Origin: Bacillota bacterium | GTDB taxonomy: Bacteria; Bacillota; Clostridia; Lachnospirales; Lachnospiraceae | Reading direction: 5' to 3' | Assembly: GCA_023439125.1 (NCBI GenBank) | Contig: JAEXOU010000012.1 | Span: 124,001 to 188,000 of the forward strand | DNA: 64,000 nt | In this document: in pieces, positions 28,271 through 37,560 of the stretch | Layout: each line of letters opens with the position of its first letter | Position numbering within the stretch: the first letter of the stretch is position 1 | Made by a program: the position numbers and the translations under genes | The notes under the pieces: model-generated | Seen by the model: only the letters and a program-made list of their open reading frames with translations | Databases searched by the model: none | Told to the model about the DNA's origin: nothing

Positions 28271-29393
28271 TTATTCGTCTGTTGATTCACTTGTATTTAT
28301 CCACTTTAAATACGCATTGATAAACGGATCAATGTTACCATCTAAAACACTTAATGCATTTGCTACTTCTGCATTTGTACGATGATCCTTTACCATCGTA
28401 TAAGGTTGTAGTACATAGGAACGTATCTGATTACCAAAATTAATCTCTCGAATTTCACCACGTATTCCAGATTCTTTTGCTTGGTTCTCTTCCTGCTTTA
28501 ACAAATACAATTTAGCTTTCAACATTTGCATTGCCTTATCCTTATTCTGAAATTGAGAACGTTCATTTTGACATTGAACAACAATTCCGGTTGGTAAGTG
28601 TGTAATACGAATCGCTGAAGATGTCTTATTTACCTTTTGGCCACCTGCACCGGAGGAACGGAAGGTATCAATACGAATATCTTCATCATTAACTTCTATA
28701 TCCAAATCTTCTTCAATATCAGGCATAACATCACAAGATACAAACGATGTCTGTCTCTTTCCAGCTGCATTAAAAGGAGAAATTCGTACTAACCGATGAA
28801 CACCACGTTCTGATTTCAGATGTCCATATGCATTCATACCACTAATCTGTAACGTTACTGATTTATACCCGGCTTCTTCACCTTCCAGAAAATCTAGCAT
28901 CTCGGTAGTGTAACCTTTCTTTTCAGCCCAGCGTTGATACATACGTGTCAACATGCTTGCCCAGTCACAGCTCTCCGTCCCGCCTGCTCCCGCATGAAGC
29001 GTTAAAATTGCATTATCTTTATCATAAATATCGGACAGTAGTGTACTTAATCTTAGTTCCTCTAAGTCATTAATGAATTTTTTTAATTCCTCTTCTATTT
29101 CAGGAATAATCGAGGAATCTTCCTCCTCATACCCCATCACTAAAAGGGTCTGAATATCTTCATAGGCTTGTTGTAACGATTGATAATGTTCTACTATATC
29201 CTTTAAATTCTTTAATTCCTTCATGAAGGCCTGTGACTTCTCGGTAGAATCCCAAAAGTTTGGCTCCTCCATAATTCCTTCGATTTCCTCAATCCTCAAT
29301 TTCTTGTTCGTGAGGTCAAAGTGAATCCCCCACTTCGATCAAAGGTTTTTCATAAATTCCCAGTTCATATTTCAACTGATCTAATTCAACCAA
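28271..29393 (-). CDS. prfB: peptide chain release factor 2, programmed frameshift
   Basis: RF2 of 373 residues when a +1 frameshift is allowed. The first 25 codons run from TTG at 29393 (GGTGAG just upstream) to CTT at 29321-29319; the next triplet is an in-frame TGA (29318-29316). Skipping one T continues with GAC in the frame ending at 28271. The joined product reads GDSL|DLTNKKLRIEE, as in other RF2 proteins. The SPF codon-recognition tripeptide (VRISPFNA) and the catalytic GGQ (GAGGQKVNKT) are present. RF2 reads UGA and UAA, so low RF2 favours the shift (known autoregulation). Confidence 0.96.
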
Positions 29394-29481
29394 AAATCTC
29401 ACCTACCTTCAATACTGCTGTAATTTTCCATGTATTAGCATTTACTATCATGAATTGGTAACTTCCCACTACATTGTACAA

Positions 29482-32049
29482 CTAGCTTCTACCACAGCAA
29501 TATTTATATTTCTTACCAGAGCCACATGGACATGGCTCATTTGGTTGTACTTTCTTTGAGGAACGCTTCACTGGAACCTTAGCAACCGAATCATCCTTAT
29601 TGGTGCCTGTTACCTTAGCAACCTCTTCACGTTCAACATTCTGTTCAATTCTAATATGCATTAATGCCTTTACTGTATCTTCTGAAATGGCATTAATCAT
29701 AGCATCAAACATATCATATCCCATAAACTTAAATTCTGTTAATGGATCTTTCTGACCATATGCCTGTAAACCAATACCTTGACGTAATTGATCCATATCA
29801 TCAATATGATCCATCCATTTACGATCAATAACACGAAGTAAAATAACACGTTCCACTTCACGAATTTGCTCTTCCTGTGGGAAAAGTTCTTCCTTCGCTT
29901 CATAGAGCTTAACAGCTTCCTCTTTCAACATATGAATCAATTCATTCTTCTTCATATGTCTCATCTGATCTGGTGTTAATTCGATTGGCTCTACAGGTAT
30001 GATTGGAATTAATTCAGTACTTAATGCTGTTAAATCCCACTCCTCAGGTACTAGGTCATCACCGATATTTGCATTTACGATACTCTCGATATTATCTGTA
30101 ATCATCTTAAAGATTGCATCTCTCATGGACTCGCCATCGAGAACTTTTCTTCTCTCAGCATAGATAATTTCACGTTGCTCGTTGTTAACTTTATCATACT
30201 CAAGTAAGTTCTTACGAATACCAAAGTTATTATTCTCAATCTTCTTCTGTGCACGTTCAATCGCACTACTTAACATCTTATGCTGAATCTGATCATCTTC
30301 GCCAAAGCCAAGTGACTTGAACATCTTCACTAAACGTTCGGAACCGAATAAGCGCATCAAATCATCTTCCAAGGAGATGAAGAATTGGGATTCACCTGGA
30401 TCGCCTTGACGACCTGCACGACCACGTAACTGATTGTCAATACGACGAGATTCATGACGTTCTGTACCGATAATCTTGAGACCACCAACATCAATCACGC
30501 CTTCTCCAAGTTTAATATCAGTACCACGACCAGCCATATTCGTTGCAATTGTAACAGCGCCCTTTTGACCAGCATCTGCGATAATCTCTGCTTCAATCTC
30601 ATGAAATTTCGCATTTAACACTTTATGAGGAATATTTTTTCTTCTCAATAATTCACTAATCTCTTCAGAAGCCTCAATTGTAATTGTACCAACTAAAACA
30701 GGCTGTCCTTTTTTATGAGATTCCTCGATTTCACGAATGACTGCATTTAACTTGCCTCGCTTGGAACTATAAACTGCATCTTCTTTATCTATACGCGCAA
30801 TTGGGCGATTGGTTGGAACTTCAACAACGTCCATACCATAAATCTGACGGAATTCATTCTCCTCAGTAAGTGCAGTACCAGTCATACCACATTTCTTCTT
30901 ATACTTATTAAAGAAGTTCTGGAATGTAATTGTAGCAAGTGTCTTACTTTCTCTCTTAACCTTAACATGTTCCTTTGCCTCAATTGCCTGATGAAGACCA
31001 TCTGAATATCTTCTACCTGGCATAATACGGCCTGTAAAATCATCTACGATTAATACTTCATCATCTTTTACTACATAATCTTTATCTCTAAACATTAAAT
31101 AATGCGCACGTAATGCTAAAATAATATTATGCTGAATCTCTAAATTATCTGGATCAGCGAAGTTTTCAAGATGGAAGAATCTCTCGACCTTTTCAACACC
31201 TTCTGCAGTCAATGAAATATTTTTATCCTTTTCATTAACTACGAAATCACCAGTTTCCTGCTCATCTTCCTTCATGATGAGGTCCATCTTGGTTAATTCC
31301 TTTGCTGTACCCTTTGTTAACTGACGAGCAAGAATATCACATGCCTGATAAAGAGAAGTTGATTTTCCACTCTGTCCAGAAATAATTAATGGGGTTCTAG
31401 CTTCATCGATTAATACTGAGTCTACCTCATCGATAATCGCATAATGAAGATCACGCATAACAAGCTGTTCTTTATAAATAACCATGTTATCTCTTAGGTA
31501 ATCAAAACCATATTCATTATTCGTACCGTAAGTGATATCACAGCTGTATGCCTTTCTTCTCTCATCATTGTCCATACTGTTTAAAATACAGCCAACAGTC
31601 AAACCGAGAAACTGATGAATCTGTCCCATAAGTTCAGCATCACGTTTAGCAAGATAATCGTTAACTGTAACAATATGAACACCTTCACCTTCAAGTGCAT
31701 TCAAGTAAGCAGGAAACGCAGATACTAATGTTTTACCTTCACCTGTTTTCATCTCCGAAATTCGCCCTTGATGTAAAATGATTGCACCAAGCAACTGAAC
31801 ATAGAATGCTCTCTGTTTCAGGGTTCTTTTCGCTGCTTCTCGAACCACAGCATATGCTTCAACTAACAAATCATCAAGTGTCTCGCCGTTTTTTAACCGG
31901 TTACGAAATTCGATTGTCTTACTTCTAAGCTCTTCATCAGACAATTGTTCAAATGTTGGTTCTAAAGCCTCGATTTTATCTGCTATTGGCTTAATACGTT
32001 TTATTTCTCTTTCACTGTGGGTTCCAAACAGCTTTTTAATTAATCCCAT
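29482..32049 (-). CDS. secA: preprotein translocase ATPase SecA
   Basis: An 855-residue SecA motor of the Sec pathway. Walker A MKTGEGKTL, DEVDSVLIDEARTPLIISG, helicase motif GRGTDIKLGEGV and a C-terminal SEC-C zinc motif PCPCGSGKKYKYCC. AGGAG lies before the ATG. Upstream is hpf, downstream prfB 88 bp away, the classical Firmicutes order hpf-secA-prfB, though a repeat element and a terminator now separate hpf from secA. Confidence 0.99.
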   Translation of the reverse strand: MGLIKKLFGTHSEREIKRIKPIADKIEALEPTFEQLSDEELRSKTIEFRNRLKNGETLDDLLVEAYAVVREAAKRTLKQRAFYVQLLGAIILHQGRISEMKTGEGKTLVSAFPAYLNALEGEGVHIVTVNDYLAKRDAELMGQIHQFLGLTVGCILNSMDNDERRKAYSCDITYGTNNEYGFDYLRDNMVIYKEQLVMRDLHYAIIDEVDSVLIDEARTPLIISGQSGKSTSLYQACDILARQLTKGTAKELTKMDLIMKEDEQETGDFVVNEKDKNISLTAEGVEKVERFFHLENFADPDNLEIQHNIILALRAHYLMFRDKDYVVKDDEVLIVDDFTGRIMPGRRYSDGLHQAIEAKEHVKVKRESKTLATITFQNFFNKYKKKCGMTGTALTEENEFRQIYGMDVVEVPTNRPIARIDKEDAVYSSKRGKLNAVIREIEESHKKGQPVLVGTITIEASEEISELLRRKNIPHKVLNAKFHEIEAEIIADAGQKGAVTIATNMAGRGTDIKLGEGVIDVGGLKIIGTERHESRRIDNQLRGRAGRQGDPGESQFFISLEDDLMRLFGSERLVKMFKSLGFGEDDQIQHKMLSSAIERAQKKIENNNFGIRKNLLEYDKVNNEQREIIYAERRKVLDGESMRDAIFKMITDNIESIVNANIGDDLVPEEWDLTALSTELIPIIPVEPIELTPDQMRHMKKNELIHMLKEEAVKLYEAKEELFPQEEQIREVERVILLRVIDRKWMDHIDDMDQLRQGIGLQAYGQKDPLTEFKFMGYDMFDAMINAISEDTVKALMHIRIEQNVEREEVAKVTGTNKDDSVAKVPVKRSSKKVQPNEPCPCGSGKKYKYCCGRS

Positions 32050-32130
32050 CTACGTTTCACTCCTAACTTTCCTTCTATTCCTATTAAACTATGTGCTTCA
32101 TAGTTGTACGGTCAAAATCCTATACTGCTT

Positions 32131-32159
32131 ATTGTATCATTTACAAAGACAGTATTCAA
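32131..32159 (-). promoter_or_regulatory. secA promoter
   Basis: TTGAAT (32159-32154), 17-bp spacer, TACAAT (32136-32131) on the minus strand, about 80 bp before the secA start. It lies between repeat copy B and the gene. Confidence 0.55.
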
Positions 32160-32273
32160 CTATATTTTCTCAAATGTCAATGTGTACCATGCATTTTTTA
32201 TGCATTTGTTATAGTTTTTTCATATAAATTTGGTCACTTTCTAAAACATAACTCATTTTTGTACCGTTATTCA

Positions 32274-32533
32274 CGTATCAAAAATGCTTTTCAAAATTTA
32301 ATATGTCATTTTGCACGTAAATAGACTTGCTGAATGGTCTGACAAACATAATTTAGGAGCATACTGTTATGAAGTCGTCGGTACTTAGGGCCTGTATTTT
32401 AGGCCCTTATGTACCGTTACGAACTTCATTCAAGCGAAAGCGTGTTGCGTATAAATTATATTTGTCATCCCATTTTAATAACATTTCCTTGTGCAAAATG
32501 ACTTCAGATGTCTATCTTAAGGACTTTTGACGC
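32274..32533 (+). repeat. nested inverted-repeat element, copy B
   Basis: About 260 bp in the secA-hpf gap. The central ~130 bp differ from copy C at only three positions. The inner hairpin is perfect at its tip (AGGGCCT and AGGCCCT), with CGGTAC/GTACCG and GAAGT/ACTTC below it. The outer arms (TGTCATTTTGCAC left, GTGCAAAATGAC right, AAGGACTTTTGAC at the right end) pair but are more worn than in copy C. No long open frame was found. Confidence 0.88.
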
Positions 32534-32549
32534 TCTAATCCTATAAGTT

Positions 32550-32599
32550 AAAAAATGTGACAATCACAAGCTAACCACTTGCGATTGTCACATTTTTTT
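32550..32599 (-). terminator. hpf terminator
   Basis: Stem AAATGTGACAATC and GATTGTCACATTT, extended inward by CAAG/CTTG around CTAACCA; T-runs on both strands. It lies about 30 bp after the hpf stop. Confidence 0.9.
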
Positions 32600-32625
32600 A
32601 GTAAAGATAAATAGCTAATTATCTT

Positions 32626-33156
32626 TTAAAATTCTGGCTCAATAAGACCATATGTATCACCTTTACGTTTATACACAACATTCACCTCATCTGTCTCCGC
32701 ATTACGGAATACATAGAAGTTATGACCACATAATTCCATCTGCACACAAGCTTCTTCTGGATCCATAGGTTTCATTGCAAACTTCTTAACGCGAGTAATT
32801 TTTATTTCCTCTTCCTCTTGATCTGTATCGTCATCAATAAATTCTTGATTAAAATTGCCTGCAGCCTGTTTCAAATCAACGAGCTTACTCTTATATTTTA
32901 TCAGTTGTCTCTCAATAACTTCTTCCACTAAATCAATAGAGGCATACATATCAGTACTTACTTGCTCAGCGCGAACAATATTACCTTTCATAGGAATTGT
33001 AATCTCGATTTTCTGTCTGTCCTTCTCAACGCTTAAAGTCACATGAATTTCTGTCTCTGGTGTAAAATATCTTTCAAGTTTACCAATCTTCTCGTAGATT
33101 GCACCCTTTAAGCCCTCTGTGACATCGATATTTTTACCGCTAATAATATAACGCAT
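32626..33156 (-). CDS. hpf: ribosome hibernation promoting factor, long form
   Basis: A 176-residue HPF/RaiA. The N-terminal S30AE domain (RYIISGKNIDVTEGL, IHVTLSVEKDRQKIE) binds in the 30S decoding region; the C-terminal domain (CVQMELCGHNFYVFRNAETDEVNVVYKRKDG-type) mediates 100S dimerization, as in long-form HPF of Firmicutes. ATG at 33156 is chosen because GAGGAG lies 9 nt upstream. It has its own near-consensus promoter and a long AT-rich upstream region. Confidence 0.97.
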   Translation of the reverse strand: MRYIISGKNIDVTEGLKGAIYEKIGKLERYFTPETEIHVTLSVEKDRQKIEITIPMKGNIVRAEQVSTDMYASIDLVEEVIERQLIKYKSKLVDLKQAAGNFNQEFIDDDTDQEEEEIKITRVKKFAMKPMDPEEACVQMELCGHNFYVFRNAETDEVNVVYKRKGDTYGLIEPEF

Positions 33157-33231
33157 ATTGACCAACTCCTCACTGTCTGATATTCACACATACCGTAGAA
33201 TTGTTGCTTTCTCCGTTGATATGTTATATTT

Positions 33232-33260
33232 ATTATAGCACATTAGATAATTAATCTCAA
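33232..33260 (-). promoter_or_regulatory. hpf promoter
   Basis: TTGAGA (33260-33255), 17-bp spacer, TATAAT (33237-33232) on the minus strand, about 75 bp before the hpf start codon. Confidence 0.7.
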
Positions 33261-33374
33261 CCCTTTCGCTATGATTATTGCGAAAATGACAAATTCTAAC
33301 CAAATAGTAAAATTAGTATTATATCTTTTAATCTAATTACCCATATTTCTGTGCCTATTAATACTTTTCGACAA

Positions 33375-33648
33375 TTTACAAACATATTTGTAAATAATAT
33401 TATCTTTTATCCGACAATATACTTGTCAAGTATGTCTTTTTAAAAACAATGTCGAATTGATGATTTTTACAATCCCTACAAAACACATATTCGAACTTGA
33501 CAACTTTCATACACAAATAAAACTTGCAAAAGGTTTGTGGATAATGTGGATAACTTGGTGTATAACTTTGAAAATGAATAAAATTCATGGTTTTTTATGT
33601 GGATAAATATCAACTTACATATTTTACCATAATTTATCTTATCCATTT
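33375..33648. promoter_or_regulatory. AT-rich region with DnaA-box cluster and palindromes
   Basis: Three exact copies of the DnaA-box 9-mer TGTGGATAA lie at 33536-33544, 33545-33553 (directly abutting) and 33598-33606, all on the plus strand, with a degenerate TTATCCATT at 33639-33647. Upstream are perfect palindromes: TTTACAAA-CATA-TTTGTAAA (33375-33394) and ATACTTG-T-CAAGTAT (33419-33433). The 674-bp gap between hpf and trxB holds no gene that I can support. No dnaA or dnaN is present, so a DnaA-titrating or regulatory cluster is more likely than the chromosomal origin. Confidence 0.55.
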
Positions 33649-33785
33649 ATTACCAATTTTTGCACCTCGTTTGTGCAATCTGCCTAATACAAAAAAAGTC
33701 AATAGATCTTTTGCAGTATTTTTATTTTCATTATTTTCTTTATATTAAGACAATTGTCAGAAAGAAAAATATCTTTTGTCGTGCA

Positions 33786-33821
33786 CTTGAACTTTTTCGT
33801 GTCATAACAAAAAAGTTCAAG
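33786..33821. other. hairpin after trxB
   Basis: Perfect 12-base arms CTTGAACTTTTT and AAAAAGTTCAAG (around CGTGTCATAACA) 10 bp after trxB. No T-run follows the stem, so terminator function is uncertain. Confidence 0.45.
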
Positions 33822-33830
33822 CTGAAAATT

Positions 33831-34757
33831 CTAATTTTCTATAAGAAAACCCTCTACACTTGTAATTGCATTTGCTCCATCTGCTGCTGCCGTAACAACC
33901 TGACGTAGTTGCTTTGTACGTACATCTCCTGCAGCAAATATACCAGAAATATTAGTTTTGCATGTCTCATCTGCAATAATGTAGCCATTTGGATCAAGCT
34001 CTACTAATCCTTCTGCTACTGCTGAATTTGGGGTTGTCCCAACTGCTATAAAGATACCATCAATGAAGATTTCATCCTCATGTTGTGTTACTTTATCTTT
34101 AACAACAACCGAACGTACCATATCCTCACCTTGAATGTTAGACACTGTCTTATTCCAGAGAATCTCAACATTATCTAGCTGCATAAGTCGAGTGGATAAT
34201 GTTTTCGCCGCGCGAAATTCGTTTCTTCTGTGAATCACATAAACCTTTTTACATAGACGAGCAAGAAAAATTGCATCCTCAACTGCTACATCACCACCGC
34301 CAACAACTGCTACAACTCTATTCTTAAAAAAAGCTCCATCGCAAGTTGCACAATAAGATACTCCCCTACCACATAATTCTTCTTCTCCTGGGACACCTAA
34401 CTTACGATTTCTTGCACCTGTTGCAATAATTACTGTTTTCGTTACAATTGCTTTGCCACTTGCAAGCACTACTTTTTTTCCATGTTCTATAGTTTCAATA
34501 CTTTGAACTTCCTCATAAATATGGTTAACTCCCAATTTATCACAATGTTCACGGAACTTTAATCCTAGATCAAACCCTCCAATCCCTGGTAACCCTGGAT
34601 AGTTATCAACCTCATAGGTATTAATAATCTGTCCACCACTCATTGGTTCTTTTTCAATTACAATCGTAGTAAGCTCTGCACGAGCTGCATAGATCGCAGC
34701 TGAAAGACCTGCAGGACCAGATCCTATAATTACTACATCATACATTTTTTCTTCCAT
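33831..34757 (-). CDS. trxB: thioredoxin reductase
   Basis: A 308-residue FAD/NADPH thioredoxin reductase. FAD site VIIGSGPAGLSAA, redox-active CATC in VSYCATCDGAFF, NADPH site VVGGGDVAVEDA and C-terminal IFAAGDVR. ATG at 34757 has GGAGG directly upstream; seven codons of upstream frame overlap that site. Downstream of a CPBP protease gene (85-bp gap), possibly one transcript. No thioredoxin gene is adjacent. Confidence 0.97.
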   Translation of the reverse strand: MEEKMYDVVIIGSGPAGLSAAIYAARAELTTIVIEKEPMSGGQIINTYEVDNYPGLPGIGGFDLGLKFREHCDKLGVNHIYEEVQSIETIEHGKKVVLASGKAIVTKTVIIATGARNRKLGVPGEEELCGRGVSYCATCDGAFFKNRVVAVVGGGDVAVEDAIFLARLCKKVYVIHRRNEFRAAKTLSTRLMQLDNVEILWNKTVSNIQGEDMVRSVVVKDKVTQHEDEIFIDGIFIAVGTTPNSAVAEGLVELDPNGYIIADETCKTNISGIFAAGDVRTKQLRQVVTAAADGANAITSVEGFLIEN

Positions 34758-34841
34758 ACTTCCTCCTGTACTTTCCATTTAAGCATATTAATACACATAC
34801 TTATATCATCATAGTTAAAAACATCGCTGTTCATGTGGTAC

Positions 34842-35756
34842 TTACATTAAAATCTCATTTCCTATAATCAAATAAAGGAGAATTATAATTGCAATTATTA
34901 AAGGGATCGTGAATAACCTCCAGAAAGGTACCTTCCCTTTCACTCGAAAGAGTTGCTTTATATGTTCCCATCTTCCACAATTCTTTGCTATTCTCATAAA
35001 AATGAAATAACCAGCAACACCAAAAGCAAGTGCTCTTGGCCCATACATACGAAATACTAAACCGACTGTTAAATCAAGCTTGTCCGCTGTTTCTACTAAA
35101 AGCTTTTCATAATTAGGAATTAAACTCTTCATTGCGTAGAGTAGTACAATAGAGCTTCCATTGATGATAAAATGAATAATCATCGTAGACAAAATCGAAT
35201 CCGTTGCTTCAATTACAAATGCAAACACCACACCCATAACGAATGCATAAGAGAATTGATTTAAATTTCCATGAAGTAATCCAAATAACAAGGCACTTAA
35301 GAATATAGCTGCTAATGGATTTACTTTTCGATATTCTTGATAAAAAATACCTCGGTAAACACTCTCCTCAAATATTGCTGGTATAATTGCAACACAAATT
35401 AATGAAAGAAAGAACGGATTCTCCTCTGCAGTATTTGTTAATGCATTCGCAATAAGATTCTTAGTGAAGACCTGTGATAATGCACTTATAAATGTCATAA
35501 CATTCGACATACAAAATGCAAAGAATACTAATAACGCAATATTTGACCAAGAAACTTTTTTTAAACCAACTGCTCCAACATAGTTCTGTTTGGTTGTTAT
35601 CACAAAAAATAGTGATGGTAATACAGTAATAAGTTGCGAAACTATTAATAAGGCAGCATAACTAGGAAATATATTTCCTAATGGTAAAAAGCCTGCACCG
35701 AGTATCGCTAATACCGTACATAGATAAACCTTATTTACCCCTTGATATCGAATCAT
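34842..35756 (-). CDS. CPBP family intramembrane metalloprotease
   Basis: A 304-residue polytopic membrane protein with about eight hydrophobic segments. The CPBP/Abi motifs are present: EESVYRG (paired glutamates), FGLLHGNLNQF (histidine) and MIIHFIING. Family members cleave prenylated peptides or act in bacteriocin self-protection; the substrate is unknown. ATG at 35756 with AAAGGAG 11 nt upstream is chosen; an in-frame GTG overlaps that site. Confidence 0.88.
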   Translation of the reverse strand: MIRYQGVNKVYLCTVLAILGAGFLPLGNIFPSYAALLIVSQLITVLPSLFFVITTKQNYVGAVGLKKVSWSNIALLVFFAFCMSNVMTFISALSQVFTKNLIANALTNTAEENPFFLSLICVAIIPAIFEESVYRGIFYQEYRKVNPLAAIFLSALLFGLLHGNLNQFSYAFVMGVVFAFVIEATDSILSTMIIHFIINGSSIVLLYAMKSLIPNYEKLLVETADKLDLTVGLVFRMYGPRALAFGVAGYFIFMRIAKNCGRWEHIKQLFRVKGKVPFWRLFTIPLIIAIIILLYLIIGNEILM

Positions 35757-35869
35757 ATTTATAAACACTCCTTTACATTATCCTTCTTTAATTATATCAT
35801 GAAACACCTTTTGCGCAATGAAATTTAGATTTCGTTCTTTATTCAGTATTAATAATCTAAAAAACGTGA

Positions 35870-35875
35870 TATAAT
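35870..35875 (+). promoter_or_regulatory. -10 element of the thioesterase gene
   Basis: TATAAT on the plus strand 46 bp before the start codon; the -35 (TATTAA, 17 bp upstream) is poor. Confidence 0.4.
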
Positions 35876-35920
35876 TAGCATAATACTGTGATAGAAATAT
35901 TGTACGGAGGATGGCAATAC

Positions 35921-36625
35921 GTGTATAGTTTTAATAGCAGAGTAAGATATAGTGAAACTGATTATAGAAAGATGATGACCCCTGCATCAATTATTAATTA
36001 CTTTCAAGATTGTAGCTCATTCCATTCTGAAGATGTTGGTGTAGGTATTAATTATTGGAATCAGAAGCATCGTGCTTGGATTATGTGCTCATGGCAACTT
36101 CAGATTAATCGTTTTCCAGATGTCAATGAAAAAATAACGATTGGTACATGGCCATATGAATTTAAGAGTATGTATGGATATCGTAACTTCATTCTACTAG
36201 ATCAGCAAGAGAATGTAGCTGCGGTAGCTAATTCTATCTGGGTTTTAATGGATACCGAACAGCATCATCCTGTAAGAATACAAGAAAGCGATACCTTTGC
36301 TTATACTTTAGAACCTCCATATCCGATGCAATATTGTCATCGCAAAATATCAATTCCAGAATCTTGGTCCGCTGCGACTCCATTTACTGTAACAACTTCT
36401 TTACTTGATATGTTTCACCATGTAAATAACAGTCAGTACATACGTCTAGCCCAAGACTATGTACCAGTAAATTTTCATATAAAAGAAGTACGAGCAGACT
36501 ATCGTAAATCTGCTGTGTTAGGAGATATGATCTGTCCTCTTTTGTATACAGAAGCATCAAGGATGACAGTTGTATTAGCCGATACAGAAAAAAATCCATA
36601 TGTAATCGTTCAGTTTATTGAATAA
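35921..36625 (+). CDS. acyl-ACP thioesterase
   Basis: A 234-residue double-hotdog thioesterase releasing fatty acids from acyl-ACP. RVRYSETDYR and MMTPASIINYFQDCSSFHSEDVG mark the first hotdog; FHHVNNSQYIRLAQDYV marks the second, where the catalytic Asn/His cluster lies. GTG at 35921 is chosen because CGGAGG lies 10 nt upstream; an upstream GTG frame covers that site. It is followed 35 bp later by a CvfB-like gene, likely one operon. Confidence 0.93.
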   Translation: MYSFNSRVRYSETDYRKMMTPASIINYFQDCSSFHSEDVGVGINYWNQKHRAWIMCSWQLQINRFPDVNEKITIGTWPYEFKSMYGYRNFILLDQQENVAAVANSIWVLMDTEQHHPVRIQESDTFAYTLEPPYPMQYCHRKISIPESWSAATPFTVTTSLLDMFHHVNNSQYIRLAQDYVPVNFHIKEVRADYRKSAVLGDMICPLLYTEASRMTVVLADTEKNPYVIVQFIE

Positions 36626-36660
36626 ATAGCAAGAATTACAATACTTGAAAGGAATAAAGT

Positions 36661-37503
36661 ATGATCCAATTAGGAAAAAAACAACAATTAGAAGTAGCAA
36701 AAACAACAGAATTTGGTGTCTACCTCTATGACCCAAAAGAAGAAGTGAAAAAGAACGAAACCATTCTATTACCAAAAAGCCAAGTTCCAGAACATACAAA
36801 AGTTGGGGATAAATTCACTGTTTTTGTATATAAAGATTCTGAAGATCGCCCTATTGCAACTTGCATTGAGCCAACTCTTGAGCTCGGACAACTCAATGTA
36901 TTAAAAGTGAAAGATGTAACTGATATTGGGGCATTTCTTGATTGGGGTATTCCAAAAGATTTGTTTTTACCATTCAAAGAGCAAACAAGAGAATTAGCTG
37001 TTGGTGAGAATGTTTTAGTAAGCTTGTATATTGACAAATCCAAGCGTCTTAGTGCAACAATGAAAATATATGAGAAGTTATCTACAAACTCCGATTACAA
37101 GAAAGATGATAAAGTAACAGGTGTCGTTTATGAGATCATCCCTGCTTTTGGTGCTTTTGTAGCAGTAGATTATAAATACTCCGCTCTCATACCAAACAAG
37201 GAATTACACCAACCTTTAATTCCAGGTCAGATGGTAAATGCGCGTGTTACGCTAGTACAAGCTGACGGAAAGCTTGATTTAAGCCTTCGTGAAAAGACAT
37301 ATCTTCAACTTGATATAGATGCAGAACAGATTTATAACAAGTTACTAGCAAACAATGGATTCTTACCTTACCATGATAAATCAGAACCTGAAATATTAAA
37401 GAAAGAGTTTAATCTTTCAAAAAATGCATTTAAACGTGCGATTGGTCACTTATTAAAAGAGAAAAAGATCTCTATCGAGAAAGATGGTATTAGAAAACTA
37501 TAA
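36661..37503 (+). CDS. CvfB-like S1 domain RNA-binding protein
   Basis: A 280-residue protein with tandem S1-like domains (LNVLKVKDVTDIGAFLDWGIPKDLFLP and VTGVVYEIIPAFGAFVAVDYKYSALIP) and a C-terminal winged helix (FNLSKNAFKRAIGHLLKEKKISIEKDGIRK), the layout of CvfB/YitL, RNA-binding regulators of virulence genes in Staphylococcus. AAAGGA lies 8 nt before the ATG. Probably cotranscribed with the thioesterase. The RNA target here is unknown. Confidence 0.93.
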   Translation: MIQLGKKQQLEVAKTTEFGVYLYDPKEEVKKNETILLPKSQVPEHTKVGDKFTVFVYKDSEDRPIATCIEPTLELGQLNVLKVKDVTDIGAFLDWGIPKDLFLPFKEQTRELAVGENVLVSLYIDKSKRLSATMKIYEKLSTNSDYKKDDKVTGVVYEIIPAFGAFVAVDYKYSALIPNKELHQPLIPGQMVNARVTLVQADGKLDLSLREKTYLQLDIDAEQIYNKLLANNGFLPYHDKSEPEILKKEFNLSKNAFKRAIGHLLKEKKISIEKDGIRKL

Positions 37504-37515
37504 ATTTGTCACTAC

Positions 37516-37560
37516 AAAGGTGTCAAAAATCCTTTTTTGAATTTAATTTATCATAACAAA
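37516..37560 (+). repeat. tandem duplication of the left end of repeat copy C
   Basis: The end sequence AAAGGTGTCAAAA(G/A)TCC followed by GAATTTAATTT occurs at 37516 and again at 37558, a 42-bp period. It lies immediately before copy C and 12 bp after the CvfB-like gene. Confidence 0.8.

Noticed and set aside
28271..29299. prfB starting at 29299 as a normal gene
   Set aside because: The start would lose conserved N-terminal residues; the upstream frame with an in-frame TGA at a CTT TGA site explains the gene better.
33166..33530. raiA-type structured RNA upstream of hpf
   Set aside because: The region is long enough, but the near-consensus hpf promoter leaves a leader of only about 75 nt and no conserved multi-stem pattern was seen.
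33375..33648. Chromosomal origin of replication
   Set aside because: No dnaA, dnaN, recF or gyr genes are near, and only three exact DnaA boxes are present; kept as a DnaA-box cluster only.
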